Shown one piece after another: positions 26,370 through 34,490 of a stretch of 64,000 nucleotides of DNA. How positions within the stretch are numbered: position 1 is the first letter of the stretch; every line of letters begins with the position of its first letter. The DNA is from Yinghuangia seranimata (GTDB taxonomy: Bacteria; Actinomycetota; Actinomycetes; Streptomycetales; Streptomycetaceae): assembly GCF_029953285.1 (NCBI RefSeq), contig NZ_JASAOI010000052.1:1-64000 (forward strand), read 5' to 3'. Below the pieces are notes generated by a model. It saw nothing but the letters and a program-made list of their open reading frames with translations, was not told the DNA's origin and made no database searches. Position numbers and translations under genes: made by a program.

Positions 26370-26854
26370 CCGTCGAGCGGTGCGACCTGGAAGGCCGCCT
26401 GCGGGATGCGCGGCGAAGGACTGCGGAACCCGAGCTCCTCGGCGCCGCGGAACCCGCGCCGGCCGTAGTAGTCGGGCGAACCTTCCAGGAACACCAGCGG
26501 CGCGCCGGCCGCCCGCGCGGCGTCGAGCGCGGCCGCGACCAGTCGCGTGCCGACACCGCGACGCTGCCACGCGGGAAGCACCGACAGCGGCGACAGGACG
26601 AGCACGTCCACGAGCCGACGGGGCGCGTCGAGGCGGGCGGCGCTGAGCATGACGTGCCCGACCACGCCGTCATCGGCAACAGCCGTCAGCGAGATCGTCC
26701 CCGCCGCCACCCGCAACGCGTCGACGAGCGGCGCGATGCGGGCGTCCCCACCGAACGCAGCCTCACAGACCCGCCGTACGGCCGCCACGTCGCGCGGCCC
26801 CTCCGAACGGATACCGAACCACGCCGCACCGGAGCCGAGTTCGTCGCCGACCAA
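26276..26854 (-). CDS. GNAT-family N-acetyltransferase
   Basis: Acetyl-CoA-dependent acetyltransferase of about 192 residues. Motif A is clear (LSVLPAWQRRGVGTRLVAAA), with GRRGF in motif B and the C-terminal GTFVYRDVFWALD. It resembles the YhbS-like subgroup. TTG at 26854 is used (GGTGG shortly before) because no ATG or GTG is available ahead of the first strand (WFGIRSEGPRDVAAV). Substrate unknown. Its 3' end overlaps the convergent gene at 25965. Confidence 0.75.
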   Translation of the reverse strand: MVGDELGSGAAWFGIRSEGPRDVAAVRRVCEAAFGGDARIAPLVDALRVAAGTISLTAVADDGVVGHVMLSAARLDAPRRLVDVLVLSPLSVLPAWQRRGVGTRLVAAALDAARAAGAPLVFLEGSPDYYGRRGFRGAEELGFRSPSPRIPQAAFQVAPLDGYEPWMTGTFVYRDVFWALDCVGLRDQADPS

Positions 26855-26919
26855 GCTCCACCGCCTAATGTCCAGAAGCCCGTAAGGAGTTGATGATAGA
26901 CGGGCCGCAAGGCAACCCG

Positions 26920-28077
26920 TCAGGAATGCGGCGCGCCCTCGTACGACACCGCGAACAGCCGCTGTTCGGCGTGGTCGAGCGCGACCCGCAGGGCGCCGAG
27001 CCCGATGCCGTCGCTGCCGAGCGCGGACAGTTCGACGCGCGGCAACCGCAGGCAGAACTTCGCCAGTTCGGCGCGCAGCGGCTCGACGACGTCGTCGATG
27101 CCGGCCGCCCAGCCGCCGACCACGACGATCTCCGGGTCGAGGGTCAGCACCATGGCGGTGATGTCGTGGACAAGGCGCTGCACGAACCGGTCGACGGCCT
27201 CGCGGGCGACCGCATCGCCGGTGCGGGCGAGCCGGAAGACCTCGGCGACGGCCTCCTCGTCGAGCGGGACGAGCGGGGTGCCGGTGGTGGACAGCAAGGT
27301 CTCCGGCGGGGCCTGTCGGCCGAGCAGGTGCAGGGCGCCGATCTCGCCCGCGGCGCCGCCGAAGCCGCGGTGGACGCGGCCGTTGATGAGCGAGCCCGCC
27401 CCGGGGCTGAGCCCGGCGAGGATGTAGACGACGTCGTCGGAGCCGGCGGCGACGCCCTGCCAGCGTTCGCCGATGGCGGCGAGGTTGGCGTCGTTCTCGA
27501 CCAGCACGGGGCAGCGCAGCGATCGGCTGAGCCGGCCGCCGAGGTCGGTGCCGGTCCAGCCGGGCACCGCCGCGCTGTAGGTGACCACGCCCTTGCGGTC
27601 GACGATGCCGGGCGAGCCGACGCCCGCGGCCCACAGCAGGTCGCGGGAGACGTGGGCGCGGCGCAGGAGTTCGGTGACGGCGGCGCGGGTGCGGTCGAGG
27701 CGTTCCTCCGCGTCGACGCCGTGCACGGGGCGGGAGTGGCGGGCGACGACGGTGCCGGTGAGGTCGGCGAGCAGGCAGCGCACCTCGTGCATGCCGATGT
27801 CGACGGCGAGCAGGTAGCCGGCTTCCGCGTGGAAGCGCAGGCGGCGCGCGGGCCGGCCGCGGCGCCGTCCGGCCGGGCCGGACTCGGGCTCGGCCTCGAC
27901 CACGAGGCGTTCGCCGAGCAGGCCGTCCACGACGCCTTCGACCGTGGGCCTGGACAGACCGGTGGCGTCCATCAGCTCGGTGACGGTGAGCGCGGCGCCG
28001 CCGCGCAGCGCGCGCAGCGTCGCGGCCGAGTTGATGCGCCGCAGCAGGGACGAGTCCCCGCCACCTGATGCCGCCAC
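26920..28077 (-). CDS. ROK-family transcription regulator
   Basis: A 385-residue protein with an N-terminal winged helix (LTVTELMDATGLSRPTVEG) and a sugar-kinase-like ROK domain (LLAVDIGMHEVRCLLADL, ENDANLAAIGE, FGGAAGEIGAL). The Cys-rich zinc motif usual after GGxxGE is missing here (LLGRQAPPETLL), which sets it apart from NagC-type regulators. GTG at 28077 is preferred to 28101 because GGAAGGAGA lies seven bases upstream. A GntR/UTRA regulator gene lies directly upstream, so both may serve sugar or amino-sugar control. Confidence 0.82.
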   Translation of the reverse strand: MAASGGGDSSLLRRINSAATLRALRGGAALTVTELMDATGLSRPTVEGVVDGLLGERLVVEAEPESGPAGRRRGRPARRLRFHAEAGYLLAVDIGMHEVRCLLADLTGTVVARHSRPVHGVDAEERLDRTRAAVTELLRRAHVSRDLLWAAGVGSPGIVDRKGVVTYSAAVPGWTGTDLGGRLSRSLRCPVLVENDANLAAIGERWQGVAAGSDDVVYILAGLSPGAGSLINGRVHRGFGGAAGEIGALHLLGRQAPPETLLSTTGTPLVPLDEEAVAEVFRLARTGDAVAREAVDRFVQRLVHDITAMVLTLDPEIVVVGGWAAGIDDVVEPLRAELAKFCLRLPRVELSALGSDGIGLGALRVALDHAEQRLFAVSYEGAPHS

Positions 28078-28144
28078 GGCGCTGTCTCCTTCCCGTGCCA
28101 CACGATGCGCGTCGGCGGATGCTATCCGACCGGCACGTCGTGGA

Positions 28145-28930
28145 TCACGAGGCCGAGCGGGTTCTGCCGCCCGAGGTGCCGACGGGGCCCACCCCGACGG
28201 GCGCCGGTCCGGAGTCGGCGTCGCCGAACGCGAGCCGGCAGGTGTCGGCGCGGTAGGTGGTGACGACGAGCGCCGCGGTGCGGCCCTGGGCGGCGTACGC
28301 GGTGGTGACCACGAGCACCGCCGTACCCGGCGGGCGTTCGAGCAGCCGGGCGTCCTCGGGCTCGGCGACGCCGAGTTCGACCGACCGGCTCAGGCCTTCG
28401 AGCGGGTGGTGCCGCAGGTGCCGCAGCACGAGCGCGGCGCGCCGGGTGTCGCCGAGGAGTTCGGGGACACGCGGCACGACGGCCCGCGGCACGTACAGGC
28501 ATTCGAGGCCGACGGTCTGGCCCATCGACAGCTGGCGGCGGCGCACCCGGTGCACCATGGCGCGCGGCCGGACGCCGAGCCGTGCGGCGAGCCGGGCGGG
28601 CACGGCGGCGGTGGTGCCGTCGACGAGCTGCCGGTCGCCGAGGTCGATGCCGGGCCAGCCCTCGTCCTGCGTGCTCATGGGGATCTCGAGGCGCGGTCCG
28701 GCGACCACGGTGCCGGCGCCGCGCTTGCGGTGCAGCCGGCCCTCGAGCTCCAGCTGCTCCAGGGCCTGCCGCAGTGTGGCGCGGGCGACGCCGAATCTGG
28801 CGGCGAGGTCGCGTTCGTTGGGCAGCGCCTGGCCGGCCTCGAACTCGGAGTCGATCGCCTGGACCAGCACCGTGCGCAGGTGCCAGTACTTCGGTTCGGC
28901 CGCCACCTCGACGGTCGCCGTCGTCGCCAT
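28145..28930 (-). CDS. GntR/HutC-family regulator (UTRA domain), DasR-like
   Basis: A 261-residue regulator. The N-terminal winged helix (LPNERDLAARFGVARATLRQ) is followed by a UTRA ligand domain (LVDGTTAAVPARLAARLGVRP, then LECLYVPRAVVPRVPELL). DasR-type members sense phosphorylated amino sugars. Its promoter contains GGTCTGGACC between -35 and -10, close to the DasR site core GGTCTAGACC, so autorepression is likely. GGGGGG precedes the ATG. A ROK regulator follows 68 bases downstream on the same strand. Confidence 0.88.
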   Translation of the reverse strand: MATTATVEVAAEPKYWHLRTVLVQAIDSEFEAGQALPNERDLAARFGVARATLRQALEQLELEGRLHRKRGAGTVVAGPRLEIPMSTQDEGWPGIDLGDRQLVDGTTAAVPARLAARLGVRPRAMVHRVRRRQLSMGQTVGLECLYVPRAVVPRVPELLGDTRRAALVLRHLRHHPLEGLSRSVELGVAEPEDARLLERPPGTAVLVVTTAYAAQGRTAALVVTTYRADTCRLAFGDADSGPAPVGVGPVGTSGGRTRSAS

Positions 28931-28992
28931 GCCGCCCCCCTACGGGAATTACGCTTCCCGCTTTACTAAAGGTGCTTGACTTATCTCCGGCG

Positions 28993-29021
28993 AAGATACG
29001 CAGGTCCAGACCAATGGTCAA
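28993..29021 (-). promoter_or_regulatory. GntR promoter with embedded dre-like operator
   Basis: On the minus strand TTGACC (29016-29021) and TATCTT (28993-28998) are separated by exactly 17 bases. The spacer contains ATTGGTCTGGACCTG, matching the DasR responsive-element core TGGTCTAGACCA at most positions. A repressor bound here would block polymerase directly. Expected transcript start is about 28986, giving a 56-base leader. Confidence 0.75.
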
Positions 29022-29130
29022 GGAAGCGTGTGACAGCCGTGCCAACACCTCGTGAAGCCCGCGGCGCGGCCGGGCGACGTCAGCCCGACGGCTGGGTGGG
29101 CCGGATCACACCGCCCGCGCCGCCCGGCTG

Positions 29131-29670
29131 TCAGGGGGCGAGCTCGCGCACGAAGCACACGCGCGGCAGGCCCTCGCCGTCGTAGTCGGACTTCACGGGC
29201 ACCCCGTCCACCTCGGTGTCGCCCTTCTCGATCGTGAAGCCCATGCGCGTGTGGTACGCGATCGAGTCGCGGTTGGCGGGGCCGGTGATGCACTTGACCC
29301 GGGTGCGCCCGGCCTCGCGCGCGCCCGCGAAGAACCGCTCGTACAAGGCCGCCCCGACGCCGCCGCGCTTGCGCTCGGGGTCGACGCCGACGAAGTGGAT
29401 GTACGCCTCGTCGGGGTGGTCCTGGGACAGGAAGCCGACCAGGAACGCGACCAGCCAGCCGTCTGTGTCGTCTGGGTCCTCGGCGATCCAGCTGGTGCCG
29501 GTGAAGTGCTGCAGGAACAGCCGCGGCACGAGGAGCCGGCGCTGCTGCGCGCCGGCCTCGCCGCCGAGGCCGCCCCACCAGTGCGTGAGGCCGTGCTGGA
29601 TGCGCGGGTAGTCGTCCTCGACCGGGTGCCGGAAGGTCAGGCCTTCAGGTGCGGGCCGCGCGTTCGTCAT
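29131..29670 (-). CDS. GNAT-family N-acetyltransferase
   Basis: A 179-residue acetyltransferase. FVGVDPERKRGGVGAALYER is a clear motif A, with IAYHTRMGFTIEKGD as motif B. The strand pair GWLVAFLVGFLSQ precedes it. AAAGGA upstream of the ATG at 29670 supports the start. Substrate unknown. Confidence 0.85.
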   Translation of the reverse strand: MTNARPAPEGLTFRHPVEDDYPRIQHGLTHWWGGLGGEAGAQQRRLLVPRLFLQHFTGTSWIAEDPDDTDGWLVAFLVGFLSQDHPDEAYIHFVGVDPERKRGGVGAALYERFFAGAREAGRTRVKCITGPANRDSIAYHTRMGFTIEKGDTEVDGVPVKSDYDGEGLPRVCFVRELAP

Positions 29671-29737
29671 CGGGGTCCTTTCGATCGTTCGTGCGGATGT
29701 CCGTGATCTTGTCCGACGTATGCGGTAGGCAGGACAC

Positions 29738-30505
29738 ATGGGTGCACGGGGAAGCGGCGGGGACGGGGACGACACGCCGGCGGGGATCGCCGCCAGGCTG
29801 GACGCGGAGCTGGCGGCGCTGGCCGACCCGGTGCGGGCCGAGGCGGCACGGGCGTACCTGCACAGCGAGCGGGTCCACTACGGAGTGTCGGTGCCGCAGG
29901 TCCGGGCGGCCGTGCGCGGCATGCACCGGGCGCACCGGGGGCTCACCCGTCCCGAGATCCTCGCCGTCGCGCACACGCTGTGGGCGCCCGAGGTTTTCGA
30001 GACACACCTCGCCGCCTGCGTGTGGCTGGAAGCGTACGTCGACCGGCTCGAGCCGGAGGACACGGACCTGCTGGCCGAGATGATCGGCGACGCGGGCACC
30101 TGGGCGCTCGTGGACGTACTGGCCGGCGACGTCGCCGGGCGCATGCTGCTGCGGCTGCCCGAGCTGGAGCACGTCCTCAGGGCCTGGGCCGCGCAGGACG
30201 AGATGTGGCTGCGCCGCTCCGGCGTGCTGGGCTTCCTGCGGGGAGTCCGTGCCGCGGAGACGTACCCGCGCTGGTTCCCGGTGCTGGGCGAGGTCGCGGA
30301 CCCGCTGCTCACCGACCCGCGGTTCTTCGTGCGCAAGGTGATCGGATGGGTGCTGCGCGAGGCGACGAAGCACCACCCGGACGACGTGGTCGACTGGGTG
30401 TCGGGGCGGCTGGACCGGATCTCGGGGCTGACGCTGCGCGAGGCGCTCAAGCGGGTGCCGGACGACCGGAAAGCGCCCTTGCTGCGCGCCCACCGCGCCG
30501 GATGA
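29738..30505 (+). CDS. AlkD-like DNA alkylation repair protein
   Basis: A 255-residue all-helical protein of HEAT-like repeats, with the AlkD family segment RFFVRKVIGWVLREATKHHP and WLRRSGVLGFLRG. AlkD glycosylases remove bulky N3- and N7-alkyl purines without flipping the base. ATG at 29738 is used, divergent from the GNAT gene. A YjbR-like gene follows 34 bases downstream and is probably co-transcribed. Confidence 0.82.
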   Translation: MGARGSGGDGDDTPAGIAARLDAELAALADPVRAEAARAYLHSERVHYGVSVPQVRAAVRGMHRAHRGLTRPEILAVAHTLWAPEVFETHLAACVWLEAYVDRLEPEDTDLLAEMIGDAGTWALVDVLAGDVAGRMLLRLPELEHVLRAWAAQDEMWLRRSGVLGFLRGVRAAETYPRWFPVLGEVADPLLTDPRFFVRKVIGWVLREATKHHPDDVVDWVSGRLDRISGLTLREALKRVPDDRKAPLLRAHRAG

Positions 30506-30539
30506 ACCGCATGCTCGACGAAACGAGGAGGATCCCCGC

Positions 30540-30893
30540 GTGGTGACGAACGCCCAGCTCAAGAAGATGCTGCTCGCGCTGCCGGAGGCCGAGGAGGTCA
30601 TGGTCGAGGCGTGGGGGCATCCGACCTACCGGGTGCGCGGCAAGATGTTCGCGTCCACCGCGGACGGCTCCCCGACCGTGACCCTGAAGGCGACGAAGGA
30701 CACCCAGCAGGCGCTGCTGGCCTCCGATCCGGACACGTTCACCTTCCCGGCGTACGTCGGGCGCCACGGCTGGGTGGAGGTGGCCCTCGCCACCGTGGAC
30801 CGCGCCGAACTGACCGAACTCGTCGCCGAGGCATGGCGGTTGACCGCGCCGAAACGCCTGGTGAAGGCGTACGACGAGACGCACGCGCCGTAA
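30540..30893 (+). CDS. MmcQ/YjbR-family protein
   Basis: Typical short family member of 117 residues. It opens with LPEAEEVMVEAWGHPTYRV, a central FPAYVGRHGWVEVAL, and the C-terminal ELVAEAWRLTAPKRLVKAY. GAGGAG supports the GTG at 30540. No catalytic function is established for the family. It is operonic with the AlkD-like gene. Confidence 0.8.
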   Translation: MVTNAQLKKMLLALPEAEEVMVEAWGHPTYRVRGKMFASTADGSPTVTLKATKDTQQALLASDPDTFTFPAYVGRHGWVEVALATVDRAELTELVAEAWRLTAPKRLVKAYDETHAP

Positions 30894-30933
30894 TCGCCCG
30901 GCGACCCGCGCCCCGGGCCCGGAATAAATCCGG

Positions 30934-30962
30934 TTGCGCGCCCGCTGAGCACCTCGTACGTT
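30934..30962 (+). promoter_or_regulatory. WhiB7-like promoter of the ABC-F leader
   Basis: TTGCGC (30934-30939), a 17-base spacer and TACGTT (30957-30962), with the A/T tract AATAAAT just upstream of the -35 (30923-30929). WhiB7/WblC-activated promoters of resistance genes carry such an AT-rich tract directly before the -35. The expected start coincides with the GTG of a leader peptide at 30970. Confidence 0.6.
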
Positions 30963-30969
30963 CACTGTC

Positions 30970-31038
30970 GTGATCACGCGCCGAACCGGCGCGGGTCACG
31001 GACTGTCGTCGAAGAGGAGAAGGCCGTTGCTCGTCTGA
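30970..31038 (+). CDS. Leader peptide of the ABC-F gene, 22 residues
   Basis: A short frame starting at GTG 30970 and ending at TGA 31036-31038. The peptide ends SSKRRRPLLV. It would be translated leaderlessly from the promoter at 30934-30962. Its late codons (31012-31023) form one arm of a helix that competes with the downstream terminator, so ribosome position on this frame can control read-through into the ABC-F gene. Confidence 0.55.
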   Translation: MITRRTGAGHGLSSKRRRPLLV

Positions 31039-31129
31039 GGTAGGAGACCCGCACCGCACCGTGTGTCACGGTAGCGGCGGCGCGCGATCTCGACCTCGGC
31101 ACGGAGCCGCCTTCTCCTTTTGCTTTTCC
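31012..31129 (+). promoter_or_regulatory. Candidate ribosome-mediated attenuator
   Basis: Terminator form: GGCGGC (31076-31081) with GCCGCC (31106-31111), followed by a T-rich tail TTCTCCTTTTGCTTTT. Alternative form: AAGAGGAGAAGG (31012-31023) with CCTTCTCCTTTT (31110-31121), 12 pairs including one G-U. The two share bases 31110-31111 and exclude each other. A ribosome finishing the leader peptide covers 31012-31023 and lets the terminator form. One stalled by an antibiotic near the start leaves it free to antiterminate. Confidence 0.6.
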
Positions 31130-31226
31130 TCTCTGGGCTGCCCCACTCGACCTGCCGGTTTCGTACGCCGCGCCCGCGTGTGTCTCCAGACGCCGCCCCC
31201 ATCCAGCGAGCGCCCGGAGGTTCCGT

Positions 31227-32843
31227 ATGTCTATTTCCACGTCCGCCCTGTCCGTCGTGTGCAGCGACCTCGACTTCGCCTGGCCCGACGGACGCGCGGT
31301 GTTCACCGGCTTCCAGCTGGCGGTGGGCCCGGGCCGCACCGGCCTGGTCGGCCTCAACGGCGCCGGAAAGTCCACGCTGCTGCGCCTGATCGCCGGCGAA
31401 CTGGCCCCCACCGGCGGGGCGGTTCGCGTCACCGGGGAGCTGGGCTACCTGCCGCAGAACCTCACCCTCGACGTCGATGCGCGCGTCGACGAGATCCTGG
31501 GCATCGCGGAGATCCGGACGGCGCTGCACGCCGTGGAGGCGGGCTCCGTCGACGAGGCGCACTTCACGGCCGTCGGCGACGACTGGGACGTCGAGGAGCG
31601 GGCCCAGGCGGCTTTGGACCGGCTCGGCCTCGGCCGGCTGGACCTGGACCGCACGACGGGCGAGCTGTCCGGCGGCGAGTCCGTACTGCTGGCGCTGGCA
31701 GGGCAGTTGCTGCGGCGTCCCGACGTCCTGCTGCTCGACGAGCCGACCAACAACCTCGACCTGGCCGCACGCGAGCGCCTGTACGACGCGGTGCTCGCCT
31801 GGCCCGGCGTGCTGATCGTGGTCAGCCACGACCGCGAACTGCTCGACCTGGTGGACCAGATCGCCGACCTGCGGGACGGCGACGTGCGCTGGTACGGCGG
31901 AGGCTTCTCCGACTACGAGCACGCGCTCGCGGTCGAACAGGAGGCCGCCGAACGGATGGTGCGCGTCGCCGAGGGAGACGTGCGCCGCCAGGAGCGTGAA
32001 CTCGCGGACGCCCACGTCAAGTTGGCGAGGCGGCAGCGCTACGGCCAGAAGATGAACGCCCAGAAGCGGGAGCCGAAGATCGTGATGGGGCTGCGCAAGC
32101 AGCAGGCCCAGGTCTCGGCGGGCAAGCACCGCACCATGCACACGGAACGGCTCGCGGGCGCCCGCGACCGACTGACCGAGGCGGAACGGGCGGTGCACGA
32201 CGACGACGTGATCCGCGTCGACCTGCCGCTCACCGCCGTGCCGGAGGGCCGCAACGTCCTGTCGCTGCCGGGTGTGCGGCTGCAGTACGGCCCACGCGTC
32301 GGCCTCGAGGTCCGCGGCCCGGAACGGATCGCGCTCGTCGGGGCGAACGGCTCGGGCAAGACCACGCTGCTGCGGACCGTCGCGGGCCACCTCGAACCGC
32401 TGACCGGGGAGGTACGGCACGGCGTCCCGCTGCGCTATCTGCCGCAACGCCTCGACCTGTTGTTCGACGAGCTGACCGTGGCGGAGAACATCGGCCGCTT
32501 CGCCCCGACGGCGACCGACAACGAGATCCGGGCCCGCCTGGCCCGCTTCCTGTTCAAGGGCCGCCGAGCGGACCAGAAGGCCGAGACCCTCTCAGGCGGC
32601 GAACGCTTCCGAGCCACCCTCGCCGCTCTGCTCCTGGCCGAACCGGCACCACAACTCCTCATGCTCGACGAGCCGACCAACAACCTCGACATGGCGAGCG
32701 TCCGGCAGCTCACCACGGCGCTGGAGTCCTACCAGGGCGCCCTGATCGTGGCCAGCCACGACGTCCCGTTCCTCCGCGACATCGGCGCAACACGGTGGCT
32801 GCGGCTCGACGAGGAGGGGCTGACGAGGATCGACCCGATGTAG
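31227..32843 (+). CDS. ABC-F ATPase, probable ribosome-protection resistance protein
   Basis: Soluble protein of 538 residues with two ATPase domains and no membrane segment. Domain 1: GLNGAGKST, LSGGE, LLLDEPTNN. Domain 2: GANGSGKTT, LSGGERFR, LMLDEPTNNLD. A charged linker of about 70 residues between them (RQQRYGQKMNAQKREPK-like) would enter the ribosome E site. CGGAGG supports the ATG at 31227. The promoter and leader upstream resemble antibiotic-induced members. The drug class protected against is not readable. Confidence 0.85.
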   Translation: MSISTSALSVVCSDLDFAWPDGRAVFTGFQLAVGPGRTGLVGLNGAGKSTLLRLIAGELAPTGGAVRVTGELGYLPQNLTLDVDARVDEILGIAEIRTALHAVEAGSVDEAHFTAVGDDWDVEERAQAALDRLGLGRLDLDRTTGELSGGESVLLALAGQLLRRPDVLLLDEPTNNLDLAARERLYDAVLAWPGVLIVVSHDRELLDLVDQIADLRDGDVRWYGGGFSDYEHALAVEQEAAERMVRVAEGDVRRQERELADAHVKLARRQRYGQKMNAQKREPKIVMGLRKQQAQVSAGKHRTMHTERLAGARDRLTEAERAVHDDDVIRVDLPLTAVPEGRNVLSLPGVRLQYGPRVGLEVRGPERIALVGANGSGKTTLLRTVAGHLEPLTGEVRHGVPLRYLPQRLDLLFDELTVAENIGRFAPTATDNEIRARLARFLFKGRRADQKAETLSGGERFRATLAALLLAEPAPQLLMLDEPTNNLDMASVRQLTTALESYQGALIVASHDVPFLRDIGATRWLRLDEEGLTRIDPM

Positions 32844-32864
32844 GAGAACCTGTCCGCGACGCGT

Positions 32865-32911
32865 CACAGCGGTCCCCCGTCCCACCCCGGCCGGGGCGGG
32901 GGACCGCTGTG
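32865..32911. terminator. Bidirectional terminator
   Basis: CACAGCGGTCCCCCG pairs with CGGGGGACCGCTGTG, with an inner CCCCGG/CCGGGG. It lies between the convergent ABC-F and lipase genes and can stop both. Confidence 0.8.
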
Positions 32912-32931
32912 CGTGGTGTCGGTACGGCTCG

Positions 32932-33885
32932 TCAGCCGCCGAGCACCGGCAGGACCAGCGCGCACGTGTGCGTGGCATGCGCGGGGTCCAGGGCGTTGAG
33001 CACTTCGCGGAGCGCGACGCGGTCGTAGATGACCGCGAGGTGGTCGGCGAAGTCGGTCCAGCAGCCGTTCTGCAGAAGGACGTTGGTCGTTCCAGGACCG
33101 TGCATCCAGGCGTTGGTGTACGGCGTCACGACCTCGTCGTAGCGGGTCTGGATCACCGTGTAGTGCACGCCCGGCACGGTGTCGCCGTTCGCGTTGAGCG
33201 CGGTGAGGAAATCGGACCCGGTCGCCTGCTGCGTACACGCGACGCACAGCGAGGTCAGGAAGTCCGTGCCGCCGGGGAACGCCTTGAGCAGGCCCAGCAG
33301 CCCCCAGAAGTCGGTGCCGTGGTTCGACGGCGACAGGCCGACGAGCTCGTGGACCTTGTCCTGCCCGCCGAGGTTCTGGATGAAGTAGCGCGGCATCATG
33401 CCGCCCTGCGAGTGGCCGACGATGTCGACCTTCGGCGCTCCGGTGGCCGCCAGCACGCGGTCGACGAAGGCGCCGAGCTGGGCGGCACTGGTCGGGATGT
33501 CGCCGTACCCCTGGAACAGGTTGCCGGGCGAACCCCCGTAGTTGAGCGCGAAGACGCAGTAGCCGTTGTTCGCGAGCAGCGGCGACAGCCCCTGCCAGCT
33601 GTCGGTCATGTTGCCGAACGTTCCGTGTACCAGCACGACGGGGTACGGGTGCGCGCTGGTCGGCTCGCAGCCGAAGTCGTTGGCGCCGACCGGGTCGGAG
33701 CCGGGGTGGAGCAGTTGGGCGGCGATGCCGGCGCTGAACGAGTAGGGGACGGGGTAGTTGTGGGACGCCGCCGGCTGCGCGCCCGCGGTGCCCGGCAGCG
33801 TCCAGGCCAGGCAGAGGGCGAGCAGGGCGACGCAGGCGCGAAGCGCCTTCCGTGGTCTACGGGGGTTCCGGATCAGGTCGGGCAC
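32932..33885 (-). CDS. Secreted triacylglycerol lipase/esterase
   Basis: A 317-residue extracellular hydrolase. Arg-rich start and hydrophobic core (ALRACVALLALCLAW) form a signal peptide, likely cut after TAGA. VLVHGTFGN holds the oxyanion hole. The nucleophile is Ser159 in GHSQGG, with a probable catalytic His in TDFADHLAVIYD. Several cysteines may form disulfides. GTG at 33885 follows GGAGG by eight bases. A direct repeat of GTTAC (33951, 33961) lies upstream. Confidence 0.88.
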   Translation of the reverse strand: MPDLIRNPRRPRKALRACVALLALCLAWTLPGTAGAQPAASHNYPVPYSFSAGIAAQLLHPGSDPVGANDFGCEPTSAHPYPVVLVHGTFGNMTDSWQGLSPLLANNGYCVFALNYGGSPGNLFQGYGDIPTSAAQLGAFVDRVLAATGAPKVDIVGHSQGGMMPRYFIQNLGGQDKVHELVGLSPSNHGTDFWGLLGLLKAFPGGTDFLTSLCVACTQQATGSDFLTALNANGDTVPGVHYTVIQTRYDEVVTPYTNAWMHGPGTTNVLLQNGCWTDFADHLAVIYDRVALREVLNALDPAHATHTCALVLPVLGG

Positions 33886-34044
33886 GGGACGACCTCCACA
33901 TCGACGGGAACAGCCGAACTGCCGTACTGCCGAGTGACACCGGCCGGGGGGTTACCGGAGGTTACATACGGCGTGCGGCGACTTCAATGCGTCCCGCCGG
34001 TTGGTTTCGCCGGGGCCCGCGCCCAGGTTTTCGGCAGCGCGGCG

Positions 34045-34434
34045 TCAGCCCTTGAGCCCGTTCCCCACCGGGTGGCCGGGGTCGGATCCGGACGCGACCC
34101 CGCTCTCCTCCCGGTACGCCGCGAGCACCACGACGCCCGACGCCGCCCCGAACACCAGCGCGACGATCCACTGCCCCATCGCCGCCAGCCCCACCGTCGC
34201 CACCGCCAGCAGCAGCGCCTCGAGCGCCAGGCGTCCGAGCGCCGAAAGCGGCTGCGGCGCCCACGGCGACGCGAAGTTGCCCCAGGTCACCGCCGCGAGC
34301 GCGGGGAACCCGACGGCCAGGATCAGGCTGCCGACCCAGCTGCGACCGAGGTCGACGCCCCACCACGCGAGCGCCCCGCACGCACCCGCTACCAGCACGT
34401 ACCGGCCGACCGTAGAGATGCCCCGAATCATCAT
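34045..34434 (-). CDS. YrdB-family (DUF2568) membrane protein
   Basis: A 129-residue protein with four hydrophobic segments. The family middle VGFPALAAVTWGNFASPWAP and the helix LALEALLLAVATVGLAAMG match DUF2568. Function unknown. Starts at ATG 34434 (or the adjacent ATG at 34431). Divergent from the ADP-ribosylglycohydrolase gene. Confidence 0.75.
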   Translation of the reverse strand: MMIRGISTVGRYVLVAGACGALAWWGVDLGRSWVGSLILAVGFPALAAVTWGNFASPWAPQPLSALGRLALEALLLAVATVGLAAMGQWIVALVFGAASGVVVLAAYREESGVASGSDPGHPVGNGLKG

Positions 34435-34490
34435 GCGGCCATGGTGACAGCGCGGTTCGCCGGGCGGCAGACCTGGCAGGATATGAATCA

